A stretch of 64,000 nucleotides of DNA from Caulobacteraceae bacterium (GCA_947475735.1 CANJLQ010000004.1:160335-224334), one strand, 5' to 3'; positions 25,972 through 34,940 are shown, counted from the stretch's first letter. Translations and numbers: made by a program. The notes: generated by a model from the sequence alone, not told the origin.

Positions 25972-26690
25972 GCCGCCGCCGTCGCCGGAGCGGGGGCCAG
26001 CCGCCCGTCGTTCAGCCTCAGCAGCCGCGCGCCCGACCGCCGCGCCAGGGCCTCGTCATGGCTGGCGATCAGGACGGTCGTCCCCTGGCGGTTCAGCGAC
26101 TGGAACAGCTTCAGCAGCCGCTCGGCCATGACGGGATCGACGCTGCCGGTCGGCTCATCGGCCAGGATCAGATCAGGGCGGCTCATGACCGCGCGGGCGA
26201 TGGCCAGGCGCTGCTTCTCGCCGCCCGACAGCGCCGTCGGCCGGTCGCCGATCCGGTCGCCGAGGCCCACCCAGGCCAGCATCTCCTCCACGTCCGCGCC
26301 GTAGTCGGCCGGCTTGGAGCCCCGCAGCCGCAGAGGCAGGGCGGCGTTGTCGAAGACGCTCAGATGGTCCAGCAGCCGGAAGTCCTGGAAGATCACCCCC
26401 ATCCGCCGTCGAAAGCCCGGACGGTCACGGGCGGTGACCGTCGTCGCGTCCTCGCCGAACAGGGCGATTCGGCCCTCGCTGGGCCGTTCGGACAGGGTCA
26501 GAAGCCGCAGCAGGGTCGACTTCCCCGAGCCGGACGCCCCGGTAAGGAAGTGGAAAGAGCCCGCAGGCAGAATCAGGGAGATGTCCCGCAGCACGCCGGG
26601 CCGTTCCGCATAGCCGAATCCCACCCCCGTCAGGCGGACGGTCTCGGGCGTAGGCGCGGGATCGGCGGCCGGGCGGCGCGGTCGGGGCAT
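25968..26690 (-). CDS. ftsE: Cell-division ATP-binding protein FtsE
   Basis: 240 residues from ATG 26690. ABC ATPase with Walker A GASGSGKST, Q-loop VIFQDFRLL, signature LSGGEKQRLAIARA, Walker B LILADEPTGSVDP and switch SHDEALA. An N-terminal Pro/Ala-rich extension of about 15 residues is unusual but harmless. Divergent from the zinc-ribbon gene at 26787. Confidence 0.95.
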   Translation of the reverse strand: MPRPRRPAADPAPTPETVRLTGVGFGYAERPGVLRDISLILPAGSFHFLTGASGSGKSTLLRLLTLSERPSEGRIALFGEDATTVTARDRPGFRRRMGVIFQDFRLLDHLSVFDNAALPLRLRGSKPADYGADVEEMLAWVGLGDRIGDRPTALSGGEKQRLAIARAVMSRPDLILADEPTGSVDPVMAERLLKLFQSLNRQGTTVLIASHDEALARRSGARLLRLNDGRLAPAPATAAA

Positions 26691-26786
26691 CGGCGTATGT
26701 TCGTCAGGGCGTATGTTGATGAGTCATGGTGCGGCGACGCACCGAGGGGAGGGGGCCGAGGGATCGGCCTCACGAAGTCAGCGATC

Positions 26787-27707
26787 ATGATACTGACCTG
26801 CCCGTCCTGCGCCACCAGCTATTTCGCGCCCGACGACGCCATTCCAGCGGGGGGTCGCAAGGTGCGCTGCCAGTCCTGCGCCCACATCTGGCATGCGACG
26901 GCCGACGAGCCCCTGACGCTCAGCGCCGCCGCCGCGCCCGTGCCGGTACCGGCCGCCGCGCCGCCGGTCCGCGCCGGGACGGAGGACGCTCCGCCCGTCG
27001 CGCCGGAGACCCCGGCCCCCGAACTGCCCAAGGCCTTCCGCGCCCGCGCCGAGCAGCAGCGCCGCATCCGCCGCGCCGCGACCCACGGGGCCGTCTGGGC
27101 CGGCCTGGCCAGCGTCTTCGTCGGCATCCTGGCCGGGGGCTGGCTGTTCCGGGTCGAGGTCGTCGACCTGTGGCCCCGCGCCGCCGCCGCCTATGCCATG
27201 GTCGGCACCCCGGTGAACCCGACCGGCCTGGAATTCGAGGCCGTCAGCGCCAAGGCCATGCACGACCGTCCGGACATGGTCATGGTGTCCGGCGCGCTCA
27301 GGAACGTGCGCGGCCGCGAGGTGCAGCCGCCGCCCGTGCGCGTCGCCCTGCTGGACGACCACGGGGCCGAGATCGGTCACGCCGTCATCACCCTGGACGG
27401 CGCGCCCGTCCTGCCCGGCGGGGTCCAGGGCTTCGCCGCCCTGATCCGCGACCCGGCCGCCAAGGGCGTCGACGTCGGCCTGCATTTCGTCGGCACCACC
27501 CCCGCGCCCCATGCGGCGGCCACCGCTTCGCATGGCGAGGACCATGGCGAGACCTCCCCTGCCGGCCACGACCGCCCCCTGCCCGCCGCCGACGACCACG
27601 GCCTTCGCCCGGCCATCATCGAGGCTGCGCCCACCATCCACGCCGAACCGATCGACGCCCAGCCGATCGCGGACACCACCCACGCGGCCGAAGCCGCGCA
27701 CCACTGA
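26787..27707 (+). CDS. MJ0042-type zinc-ribbon membrane protein
   Basis: 306 residues from ATG 26787. It opens with the zinc ribbon MILTCPSCATSYFAPDDAIP followed by KVRCQSCAHIWHA (two CxxC pairs). After a Pro/Ala-rich linker there is one membrane helix (AVWAGLASVFVGILAGGWLF, about 101-122) and a DUF3426-like domain (DRPDMVMVSGALRNVRGREV, VLPGGVQGFAALIRDPA). The C-terminus is His-rich and of low complexity. In alphaproteobacteria such proteins regularly sit next to ftsE; the function is not known. Confidence 0.86.
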   Translation: MILTCPSCATSYFAPDDAIPAGGRKVRCQSCAHIWHATADEPLTLSAAAAPVPVPAAAPPVRAGTEDAPPVAPETPAPELPKAFRARAEQQRRIRRAATHGAVWAGLASVFVGILAGGWLFRVEVVDLWPRAAAAYAMVGTPVNPTGLEFEAVSAKAMHDRPDMVMVSGALRNVRGREVQPPPVRVALLDDHGAEIGHAVITLDGAPVLPGGVQGFAALIRDPAAKGVDVGLHFVGTTPAPHAAATASHGEDHGETSPAGHDRPLPAADDHGLRPAIIEAAPTIHAEPIDAQPIADTTHAAEAAHH

Positions 27708-27725
27708 TCCGATCGAAACTCTGAT

Positions 27726-27925
27726 TGTCATCCCGGCCGCAGCGAAGCGGAGAGCCGGGACGAGTACGCGCTTGTCACAAGCGGCCCGGCCACGGAGCCG
27801 GGCCAATGCCCGCTGTTCGAGCAAGGCGAACCGTTCTCCCGGCTCGTCCCTGCGGGCCGTCCGGGAGCGAGATCGGTGGTGCCCACGCGTCCCGGCTCTT
27901 CGCTTCGCTTCGGCCGGGATGACAA
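27726..27925. repeat. Long intergenic inverted repeat, family B, copy 2
   Basis: Bounded by TGTCATCCCGGCC and CGGCCGGGATGACA, like the copy at 7957-8165. It includes GAAGCGGAGAGCCGGGACG and its complement CGTCCCGGCTCTTCGCTTC. Nothing else is seen between 27707 and 27977. Confidence 0.8.
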
Positions 27926-27976
27926 GGATTCACGCCCCTATCGACAGCTGGGTCGCCAAGACGCTATCCGCCACCC

Positions 27977-28510
27977 ATGGCTGAAGCTCCCCCCTCGCCG
28001 ATCGTCCTGCTGCCCGAGGCCGAGGTCGCCCGCGTCGTCGGCGACCTCGCAGCCCGGATCGCGCCTGTGATCGACGACGAGACGGTGGCGGTGGTGCTGC
28101 TGACCGGGGGACTGTGGTTCGCCGCCGACCTGACGCGCGCCCTGTCGCGGATTGGCCGCAACGTCCGCTTCGACGCCCTGTGGCTGGCCTCCTATGGCGA
28201 CGAGACCACCAGCCGGGGCCGGATCGACGTCTACGCCCCGTTCCAGCGCTCGCTTGAGGGCCGCAGGGTGCTGATCCTCGACGACGTGTTCGACACCGGC
28301 CTGTCTCTGGCCGAGGCCGTGCGTCTGGCGAAGGCGGCGGGGGCGTCCGAAGTCCTGACCTGCGTCTTCGCGCGGAAGCCCTGGCCCCTGCCCCGCGCAC
28401 CCGAGCCCGACTTCGTCGGCTGGGAGGCGCCAAACCGGTTCCTGGTGGGATATGGCCTGGACCACGCGGGAACGATGCGCGGCCTGCCGGACATCTGCGC
28501 GCTGGACTGA
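27977..28510 (+). CDS. Hypoxanthine phosphoribosyltransferase-type enzyme
   Basis: 177 residues from ATG 27977. The PRPP-binding signature is VLILDDVFDTGLSLAEAV, preceded by the substrate-hood region DALWLASYGDETTSRGRI. The length and these motifs match bacterial hypoxanthine/guanine phosphoribosyltransferases of the purine-salvage pathway. The C-terminal FVGWEAPNRFLVGYGLDHAG holds the usual base-contact residues. Acts in the cytoplasm. Confidence 0.9.
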   Translation: MAEAPPSPIVLLPEAEVARVVGDLAARIAPVIDDETVAVVLLTGGLWFAADLTRALSRIGRNVRFDALWLASYGDETTSRGRIDVYAPFQRSLEGRRVLILDDVFDTGLSLAEAVRLAKAAGASEVLTCVFARKPWPLPRAPEPDFVGWEAPNRFLVGYGLDHAGTMRGLPDICALD

Positions 28511-28516
28511 GCCGGC

Positions 28517-29176
28517 CTACTGCATCGACGTCTGGCTGTCGCCGTCGCCAGCCTCGGCGGCATCGATCCGCATCAACGCTGTCAGCACCTCGACGCGGTC
28601 TTCCAGCGTCGGCGATTCCAGCAGGGCCTGTTTCTCGGCGGGCTCGAACGGCAGGGCCATGGACAGGGAGTTCACCAGGGCCTCCTGCGGCGCGGCCTCG
28701 GCCGTCTCCCAGTCGATCTCCAACTGCCGGCGCTCCAGATAGGTGCGCAGGGCCGCCAGGAAGGCCTCGCGGTCGAAGCCCTCGCCGCCCGTGGGCGAGG
28801 CCAGGTCGGCCTCGAACGGTGCGAACGCCGCCCGGATCTGCCGATAGGGGGTCTGGCTCGGCAGTTCGGCGGCCACCCGGAACCGGGCCACCCCCGTCAG
28901 GGTCACCAGATACCGGCCGTCGGACGTCTCGGCGAAGGTCGTGATCCGCCCCGCGCACCCCACCGCCGAGAGACTGGGCAGTCGGCGCGGACCGCCGACC
29001 GGCTGGATCATGCCCAGCATCCGGTCGCCCGCCATGGCGTCGTCGATCATGTTCAGATAGCGCGGCTCGAAGATGTTCAGCGGCAGCTGGCCGCGCGGCA
29101 GCAGGATGGCCCCCGGCAAGGGGAAGACCGGTATGACCTGCGGCAGGTCCGCCGCCTTCACATAGCCCTGCGCCAT
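28517..29176 (-). CDS. LON N-terminal-domain protein
   Basis: 219 residues from ATG 29176. It consists of the LON substrate-binding domain alone: VIPVFPLPGAILLPRGQLPL, NIFEPRYLNMIDDAMAGDRM, GRITTFAETSDGRYLVTLTG. There is no ATPase or protease part, which is normal for this stand-alone family. Function is unknown. It follows cnoX by 13 bp on the same strand, a common pair in alphaproteobacteria, hinting at protein quality control. Confidence 0.92.
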   Translation of the reverse strand: MAQGYVKAADLPQVIPVFPLPGAILLPRGQLPLNIFEPRYLNMIDDAMAGDRMLGMIQPVGGPRRLPSLSAVGCAGRITTFAETSDGRYLVTLTGVARFRVAAELPSQTPYRQIRAAFAPFEADLASPTGGEGFDREAFLAALRTYLERRQLEIDWETAEAAPQEALVNSLSMALPFEPAEKQALLESPTLEDRVEVLTALMRIDAAEAGDGDSQTSMQ

Positions 29177-29189
29177 CGCACCGCCTCCG

Positions 29190-30104
29190 TTATGCGAACA
29201 GAATCGAGGACAGGCGTCGACGCCCGTCCTTGGCGATGTCGGAGGTCAGGCCCGCCGCCTCGAACACCACCAGCAGCTGCTTCCGCGCCGCCTGCTCGTT
29301 CCACTCCAGATCCGCCTGGACGATGTCGAGCAGGCTGGTCACCGCGCCCTTCAGATCGCCCGACGCCGCCTGGGCCAGCGACAGGTCGTAGCGCGCCTGG
29401 TGATCGCCGGGATCGGCCCGCAACCGGGCCTCCAGCAAGGCCGTCTCGGCCGTCGGCGCCGCTGAGGCCAGGGCCAGCTGAGCCCGCAGGCTGATGACCG
29501 TGGGGTTCTTGGAGTCCGCCGGGGCCATGGCGATCGTCTGGCGCGCCTGATCGGCGTCGCCTCCGGCCAGATAGACCCGCGCCATTCCGGCGATCGCGTC
29601 CTCGTTCTCGGGCTCCAGCGTCAGGACGTGGGCATAGGCCTGGGCCGCGCCGCCGAAGTCCGACAGGCCCAGCGATTCCTCGCCCAGCGCCAGCAGCTGT
29701 TCGACGTCCGAATTGGCCGAGGCGCCGCCCGTCAGCTTTTCGATGAAGGCCTTGATCTGGCTTTCGGGCACCGCGCCCTGGAAGCCGTCGACCGGCTGGC
29801 CGTTGACGAAGGCATAGACCGTCGGGATCGACTGCACCCGCAGCTGCCCCGCATAGGCCGGGTTCTTGTCGACGTCGATCTTGACCAGCTTGACCGCGCC
29901 GGCGGCCGCGCGGACCTGTTTCTCCAGCGCCGGGGTCAGGGTCCGGCACGGCCCGCACCAGGTCGCCCAGAAGTCGACGATGACCGGCTGGATCTTCGAC
30001 TGGGCGATCACGTCGGCCATGAAGCCGGCGTCGGTGCCATCCTTGATCAGGTCGCCGGCGGCACCGGCATCATCCTTGGACGCGGTCGGGTCGAGAAGGC
30101 TCAT
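29190..30104 (-). CDS. cnoX: CnoX-type thioredoxin/TPR chaperone
   Basis: 304 residues from ATG 30104. The thioredoxin domain (about 20-130) has active site WATWCGPC, followed by KNPAYAGQLRVQSIPTVYAF. The C-terminal half has TPR-like helical repeats (EQLLALGEESLGLSDFGGAA, AYAHVLTLEPENEDAIAGMA). This is the YbbN/CnoX layout of chaperedoxins that protect proteins against oxidation and cooperate with GroEL. Unlike E. coli CnoX (SxxC), both active-site cysteines are present, so it may be redox active. Confidence 0.92.
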   Translation of the reverse strand: MSLLDPTASKDDAGAAGDLIKDGTDAGFMADVIAQSKIQPVIVDFWATWCGPCRTLTPALEKQVRAAAGAVKLVKIDVDKNPAYAGQLRVQSIPTVYAFVNGQPVDGFQGAVPESQIKAFIEKLTGGASANSDVEQLLALGEESLGLSDFGGAAQAYAHVLTLEPENEDAIAGMARVYLAGGDADQARQTIAMAPADSKNPTVISLRAQLALASAAPTAETALLEARLRADPGDHQARYDLSLAQAASGDLKGAVTSLLDIVQADLEWNEQAARKQLLVVFEAAGLTSDIAKDGRRRLSSILFA

Positions 30105-30168
30105 GGGCGTGGTCTTCCTGTCGGCGTGTAACGCGAGAGCCGACAGATGGTCGCGCGGGGTCGAAGAC

Positions 30169-30687
30169 TCAAGCCGGAACGGTCGCATCGAAGTCGATCA
30201 CCAGCGCCTCCCGCCCGATCTCGGCGAGGAAGCGACGAAACGCCGCCTGGGTCAGACCCGTCGTCGCGGTGTTGGTCAGGGGGTGGAAGTTCACGACCTC
30301 GGCCTCCCACAGACGCCGGTCCAGGACGAATGTCACGCGCCGCTCGACGTCGTTGATCAGCCCGAGCGCCGTCACCGACCCCGGCCGCACGCCCAGAGTC
30401 TCGAACATCAGGTCCTCGTTGCCGAACGACAGGCGATCCGAGCCGATCATCCTGGGCGCGGCCTTCAGGTCGATCACCGTGTCCTGTCGCGCCGAGATCA
30501 GCCAGAGCCGCCCCTTCTTGTCCTTGAGGAACAGGTTCTTGGTGTGGGCACCCGGCATCGCGGCCTTGAGTTCCAGCCCCTCCTCGACCCGGAACACGGC
30601 CGGGTGCTCATGGGTCGTCTGGTCGATCTCGCGCTCGGCCATGAAGGCCAGCAGGGTCTCGCGGTCATGCAGTGGTTGAGCGGTCAT
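30169..30687 (-). CDS. proX: Prolyl-tRNA editing protein (ProX/YbaK family)
   Basis: 172 residues from ATG 30687. Family features are [33 protein letters not shown] (with the conserved lysine) and [20 protein letters not shown]. It resembles the trans-editing factors that clear Ala-tRNA(Pro). It lies 64 bp upstream of cnoX on the same strand. Confidence 0.9.
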   Translation of the reverse strand: MTAQPLHDRETLLAFMAEREIDQTTHEHPAVFRVEEGLELKAAMPGAHTKNLFLKDKKGRLWLISARQDTVIDLKAAPRMIGSDRLSFGNEDLMFETLGVRPGSVTALGLINDVERRVTFVLDRRLWEAEVVNFHPLTNTATTGLTQAAFRRFLAEIGREALVIDFDATVPA

Positions 30688-30740
30688 GGGCGGGCCGATA
30701 GGAAGGGTGCACGACCCGCTTAGCCGAAGGACGCCGCCCC

Positions 30741-31481
30741 GTGGAACTGGAATGCTATCCCATGTCGGCCCGGCCGCCGGACATGGTGCCCGGCCGCCAG
30801 TCGCGGAACTGGATGGATGCCTTCGTCAGCCGGCACCCCTATCGCTGCCTGCCCCTGACCATGGCCAATACGACGGGCTGGGAAATCCTGTGCCCCTTCA
30901 CCTTCACCGCGACCTGGAACGGCGGCCCGTCGCAGTCCGACATCGAGATCACGCCCGAGCGGCCCCAGCCCGAGCTGGATCATTTCGTCACCTCGCACTT
31001 CTCGCGCGGGGTCCTGACCATGCACCCCCAGTATCTGTTCCGCACGCCGCCGGGCTGGGGGATGATCTGCTCGGGATCGCCCAACCATGTGAAGGACGGC
31101 ATCCAGCCCCTGGTCGGCCTGATCGAGACCGACTGGCTGCCCTTCCCCTTCACCATGAACTGGATCTTCACCCGGCCCGGCCGCATCAAGTTCGAGCGCG
31201 GCGAGCCCTTCTGCTTCATCAATCTGGTCGAGCATCGCAAGCTGGAGCAGGTCCAGCCGGTGATCCGCACCCTGGAGTCCAACCCGGTGATGAAAGGCCA
31301 GTTCGAGGCCTGGAACCGCCAGCGCACCGACTTCAACACCCGTCTGGCATCCGGCGATCCCGACGCGGCGAAGGAGGCGTGGCAGCGCTTCTACTTCAAG
31401 GGCGAGATCCCCGAGGCTCTGGGCACCGCGCCCGCGACGCACGCCAACAAGCGCCGGCTGAAGACGCCCCGGGTGGGATAA
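30741..31481 (+). CDS. DUF6065 family protein
   Basis: 246 residues with GTG start at 30741. It begins [20 protein letters not shown] and contains [36 protein letters not shown] and the C-terminal WQRFYFKGE. These match my recollection of DUF6065, a family of unknown function seen near secondary-metabolite and oxygenase genes in other bacteria. No membrane segment. Its stop codon touches the beginning of a family A repeat. Confidence 0.72.
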   Translation: MELECYPMSARPPDMVPGRQSRNWMDAFVSRHPYRCLPLTMANTTGWEILCPFTFTATWNGGPSQSDIEITPERPQPELDHFVTSHFSRGVLTMHPQYLFRTPPGWGMICSGSPNHVKDGIQPLVGLIETDWLPFPFTMNWIFTRPGRIKFERGEPFCFINLVEHRKLEQVQPVIRTLESNPVMKGQFEAWNRQRTDFNTRLASGDPDAAKEAWQRFYFKGEIPEALGTAPATHANKRRLKTPRVG

Positions 31482-31613
31482 ATCCTCCCCCATCGGGGAA
31501 GGTGGATGCGAAGCGCACCGAGGCAGACGGAGGGGGCCCGACCCAGACACGCAACGCGCGGCAGGCCCCCTCCACCGCTTCGCGGTTCCCCTCCCCCAAC
31601 GGGGGAGGATTTA
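31480..31613. repeat. Long intergenic inverted repeat, family A, copy 2
   Basis: Bounded by AAATCCTCCCC and GGGGGAGGATTTA, with inner GACGGAGGGGGCCC and CCCCTCCACCGCTTCGCGG, matching the copy at 6608-6740. It lies between the convergent genes at 30741 and 31617 and may act as a terminator for both. Confidence 0.78.
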
Positions 31614-31616
31614 TGA

Positions 31617-32162
31617 TCACATCGGCCGGGTCACGCGCCCGCTGATGTTCGAGATCACTTCGCGCGCGTCGAATGCGTTGGGATCACCGGCGGGCTTGGG
31701 ACCGCGGCCCAGCACGATCTCGGCGGTCGCCTCGTAGCGGTCGATCTCGCGCACGTCGAAGTCGTTGCGGCCCCAGAACGGATCGTTCCAGCGGCTCCAG
31801 CCACGCGGGCCGAAGTAGCGCCACGACGGGCCCCAGTACAGGCTGTACGAGCGATAGAAGGGATCGCGGATCGACGAATAGCTGACATCGCGATCGGTCG
31901 CGCGTTCCACCGTCGTGAACCAGTCATAGCCGTTCTCGGTGGTGATCTCGGCCGCGCGCAGCAACAGGCCCATCTCGACCTGCTCTCGCGAGGTCACCGA
32001 GTTGCCGGCGAAGCTGACGCGGTAGCGGTCGTTCTCCAGCCGCTGCTCGGCATAGCCGCCGCGCTGGCCGTTGAAGCCCGCAGGGGCGTAGGCGGTAGAG
32101 GTCGCGCAGGCCGAAAGCGCCAGGGCGGCGGCGGCGACCATCAGAATGGACTTGGATGTCAT
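31617..32162 (-). CDS. CC0125/CC1285-family lipoprotein
   Basis: 181 residues from ATG 32162. A lipoprotein signal peptide ends in the lipobox LSAC (MVAAAALALSAC). The mature part has a Tyr/Trp-rich stretch (DPFYRSYSLYWGPSWRYFGP) and the conserved GYAEQRLENDRYRVSFAGNS and RAAEITTENGYDWF. The family is typical of Caulobacterales and supports that assignment. It should sit on the periplasmic or outer-membrane side; its role is unknown. Confidence 0.88.
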   Translation of the reverse strand: MTSKSILMVAAAALALSACATSTAYAPAGFNGQRGGYAEQRLENDRYRVSFAGNSVTSREQVEMGLLLRAAEITTENGYDWFTTVERATDRDVSYSSIRDPFYRSYSLYWGPSWRYFGPRGWSRWNDPFWGRNDFDVREIDRYEATAEIVLGRGPKPAGDPNAFDAREVISNISGRVTRPM

Positions 32163-32247
32163 GGGGTACGCTCCGGAAGGTGGCGGACAATCCGTCATCC
32201 CACCTGAACGGCGCATGAACGGCGTCGTTCCGGGGACACGCAAGTCC

Positions 32248-32883
32248 CTATAAACGCGAAACAATCAACACGGCGGCGGTCAACAGCAACAGCCCGACGA
32301 AGACGCCGAATCCCCGCCGGAAGCGCGGCTCGCCCATCTGCCGGGCCAGCGCCGCTCCGCCCAGACCGTAGGTGGTCATGGTGAGGACGTCCATGAGGAT
32401 AACCGCCGCAGCGAACAGGGCCAGCTGAGGCGCGGCGGGCCGACCCACATCCAGGAACGGCGGCAGGACGGCGGTGAAGAACAGCACGGCCTTGGGATTG
32501 GCGATCTGCACCAGAAAGCCGTCCACGACGGCCGGACGGCGGGTCTGGACGGACGGGCGCGCCTCCGATGGGTCCGAAGCGGGGGACAGGGCGGCGCGGA
32601 TCGAGGCGACGCCCAGCCAGGCGACATAGGCCGCGCCGGCGATCGCGACCCAACGGAAGACTTCAGGGAACGCTGTGACCAGGGCGCCCAGCCCCAGGGC
32701 CGCCGCGCCGAACCAGACCAGGGTCGCCGCATTCATGCCCGCCACGGCCAGCAGGACGGCGCGTCGGCCCCGCTCCATCCCCGTGGCGATGGCGAACAGG
32801 TTCGCCGGCCCGGGCGTCACCGCCATCACGGCCATGACGCCGCAAAAGACGAGATACAGATGCGGATCGACCGGCAGGACCAT
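32248..32883 (-). CDS. LysE-family amino-acid exporter
   Basis: 211 residues from ATG 32883 with six hydrophobic segments. The LysE/RhtB signature is visible in VMAVTPGPANLFAIATGMER and in GFLVQIANPKAVLFFTAVLP. It exports amino acids or related small molecules across the inner membrane; the substrate cannot be read from sequence. It stands between a lipoprotein and a protease gene on the same strand. Confidence 0.92.
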   Translation of the reverse strand: MVLPVDPHLYLVFCGVMAVMAVTPGPANLFAIATGMERGRRAVLLAVAGMNAATLVWFGAAALGLGALVTAFPEVFRWVAIAGAAYVAWLGVASIRAALSPASDPSEARPSVQTRRPAVVDGFLVQIANPKAVLFFTAVLPPFLDVGRPAAPQLALFAAAVILMDVLTMTTYGLGGAALARQMGEPRFRRGFGVFVGLLLLTAAVLIVSRL

Positions 32884-32910
32884 CAGGCGGGCTTCATCCG
32901 GGAGAGCGTG

Positions 32911-33735
32911 TCAGAGCGACAGGCAGACGACCTGCGCCACCCTCAGGTCACGGCGCAGATCGTCGGCGACCCGGCCATAGTTCTCGACCGTGACCTGCTC
33001 GCCCAGCAGGGGTTCGTCGGCGGGCTGTTCGCCCCGAATGGCGGGGCCCAGGGTATCGGGCGCCGTGGTGTAGATCCGGCCCCGTCGAGGGGCCTCGGCG
33101 ATGGTCATGGCGACGACCCGGCCCCGCCGATCCATCGCGGGGGCGCCGGAGAGCCCGGCGAGGGTGCCTTCCAGCCCCTCGGTCCGACCCACCTCGGCCC
33201 AGGCCAGCACCGGCTCGTCGCGGGTGCCCCGACCCCGGACCTTCAGGACCTCGCGCCCGAGGAGCCGCGAGGTCACCTCGCCGGGCTTGCCCTGCGGGTA
33301 TCCAGGATGGAACGCCCTCTGGCCGACGCGCAGCGGCTCAATCGTCGTGACCGGCAGGGCGGGCGGGCCCCCGGCGGTGATCAGAAGGGCGATGTCCGCG
33401 CGCGGCGACAGGCGCACGTCGGCCGAGACCGCGCGGCCTCCGCCGACGACGAGCGCCGGGCGACGGCACCCCTCGACCACATGACGCGCCGTCAGCCAGC
33501 GTCCCTGGCCCGCGATCGAAAAGGCCGTGCCCGCCGCCGGCACGAAGGGAATGTCCGGCGTTTGCACCGTCACGGAGGGATCGAACGGCGTGATCGGCCC
33601 GAGCAGCGCCCCCTCGACCTCATCGGGCGGCGGCGGCGCGGGCGGGGCGTCGGCGTTCTCGCGCCGGCTCAGCGAGACGGCGAGAACCACCAGCAGCAGG
33701 CCGCCGTAGACCAGCCAGTCGGGCGGGCGCGGCAT
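32911..33735 (-). CDS. Trypsin-like serine protease, membrane anchored
   Basis: 274 residues from ATG 33735. One N-terminal membrane helix (LVYGGLLLVVLAVSL) is followed by a Pro-rich linker and a chymotrypsin-fold domain with a complete triad: His in WLTARHVVEG, Asp in SPRADIALL and Ser in LAGLSGAPAMD. No PDZ domain follows, so it is shorter than HtrA/DegP. It is likely periplasmic. The adjacent DUF350 gene is 6 bp upstream on the same strand and may form an operon with it. Confidence 0.87.
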   Translation of the reverse strand: MPRPPDWLVYGGLLLVVLAVSLSRRENADAPPAPPPPDEVEGALLGPITPFDPSVTVQTPDIPFVPAAGTAFSIAGQGRWLTARHVVEGCRRPALVVGGGRAVSADVRLSPRADIALLITAGGPPALPVTTIEPLRVGQRAFHPGYPQGKPGEVTSRLLGREVLKVRGRGTRDEPVLAWAEVGRTEGLEGTLAGLSGAPAMDRRGRVVAMTIAEAPRRGRIYTTAPDTLGPAIRGEQPADEPLLGEQVTVENYGRVADDLRRDLRVAQVVCLSL

Positions 33736-33741
33736 GTCCGC

Positions 33742-34185
33742 TCAGCCCGTCAGGGCGGCGGCGAGGATCAGCGCCGTGGCCAGCTTGGCCGCCACCAGCA
33801 GGACGGCGGCGGACACCTCGCCCTCCTGAATGCGCTGGGGCAGGCCCGTCAGGACCAGATCGACGATGCGGAAGGCCAGAAGCTGCAGGATCAGGGTCGC
33901 CACTCCCCACAGCAGGATGTCACGCACCGAGGTCGACACCGACAGCGACACCGCCAGCGGTATGGCCAGGCCCAGCAGCACCCCACCGAAGGCCACGGCC
34001 GCAGCCGAGTTGCCCTGGCGGATCAGGGTGATCTCCTTCCACGGCGTCAGCATCGCATAGACCACAGCTCCCGCGCCCAGCAGGGCCAGGGTGGCGAACA
34101 GATGCAGGACCAGGACCGGAAATCCGCTGGCGAAGGCCTGGACTTCCGGACTGGCGAGGGCGTCGGTCAGGGGGCTGGCGGCCAT
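33742..34185 (-). CDS. DUF350 (YjfL-like) membrane protein
   Basis: 147 residues from ATG 34185. Four hydrophobic helices are seen with the DUF350 repeat pattern TPWKEITLIRQGNSAAAVAF followed by GGVLLGLAIPLAVSLS. Two DUF350 units of two helices each make the usual small inner-membrane protein. Function is unknown. Located just upstream of the protease gene. Confidence 0.86.
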   Translation of the reverse strand: MAASPLTDALASPEVQAFASGFPVLVLHLFATLALLGAGAVVYAMLTPWKEITLIRQGNSAAAVAFGGVLLGLAIPLAVSLSVSTSVRDILLWGVATLILQLLAFRIVDLVLTGLPQRIQEGEVSAAVLLVAAKLATALILAAALTG

Positions 34186-34328
34186 GGGCGAGGAAAAACC
34201 GGCGACGGTTGGACGGGGAACGAAAGCAAAACGACTTGCCCCATTGCGGTCACGATCCGCAAGGTCACGGCGGCCACACTGTGTGACCAATGATTGCAGA
34301 AGCGTGACCCGGCGGCTAAGCGCCCGCC

Positions 34329-34751
34329 ATGACCGACACCGCCGAGTCCGCCGTGCCGACCGTCCTGGTCGTCGCCTGTGCCCTTGTCGACATCGACGGT
34401 CGGGTGCTGATCGCCCAGCGGCCGCAGGGCAAGGCCTTGGCCGGCCTGTGGGAGTTTCCGGGCGGCAAGGTCGAGGCCGGCGAACGGCCCGAAGCCGCCC
34501 TGATCCGCGAACTGGACGAGGAGCTGGGCATCCAGGTCACCGAGGCCTGCCTGGCCCCGTTCGTTTTCGCGAGCCACGCTTACGATTCGTTTCACCTGTT
34601 GATGCCACTGTATCTGTGCCGACGCTGGTCGGGCGTGGTCACCCAGCGTGAGCACGCCGCCCTGGCCTGGGTGAAGCCGTCGAAGCTGGCGGACTATCCC
34701 ATGCCGCCCGCCGACGCGCCCCTGGTCGCCTGGCTGCGCGACCTCCTCTAG
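34329..34751 (+). CDS. mutT: 8-oxo-dGTP diphosphatase
   Basis: 140 residues from ATG 34329. The NUDIX box is GGKVEAGERPEAALIRELDE followed by ELGI, preceded by QRPQGKALAGLWEFPGGK, the pattern of MutT. It removes oxidised nucleotides such as 8-oxo-dGTP. A small Flp pilin gene follows after 15 bp. Confidence 0.93.
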   Translation: MTDTAESAVPTVLVVACALVDIDGRVLIAQRPQGKALAGLWEFPGGKVEAGERPEAALIRELDEELGIQVTEACLAPFVFASHAYDSFHLLMPLYLCRRWSGVVTQREHAALAWVKPSKLADYPMPPADAPLVAWLRDLL

Positions 34752-34766
34752 CCGCCGGGAGGGCGC

Positions 34767-34940
34767 ATGAGCTCGCTGATCCGCCGCTTCCTGACCGACG
34801 AGAGCGGCGCGACCGCCATCGAATACGGCCTGATCGCCGCCCTGATCTTTCTTGTGATCGTCTCGGCCGTCGGCCTGTTCGCGTCGCGCGCGACCGCCAT
34901 GTTCGAATACATCGCCACCACGATCGCCGCCGCGATCTAG
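34767..34940 (+). CDS. Flp/Fap-type pilin subunit
   Basis: 57 residues from ATG 34767 (GGGAGGG upstream at about 34757-34763). The sequence MSSLIRRFLTDESGATAIEY has the prepilin peptidase site G/A followed by TAIEYGLIAALI, the hallmark of Flp type IVb pilins, with one hydrophobic helix. No tad/cpa secretion genes are nearby; a TadD-like TPR gene lies at 12619. The last 4 bp overlap the convergent methyltransferase gene. Flp pilins form adhesive pili; this copy may be an accessory or orphan pilin. Confidence 0.88.
   Translation: MSSLIRRFLTDESGATAIEYGLIAALIFLVIVSAVGLFASRATAMFEYIATTIAAAI

Noticed and set aside
32860-34293. 477-codon open frame on the plus strand
   Set aside because: Antisense to the protease and DUF350 genes; Gln/Arg/Gly-rich composition typical of shadow frames.
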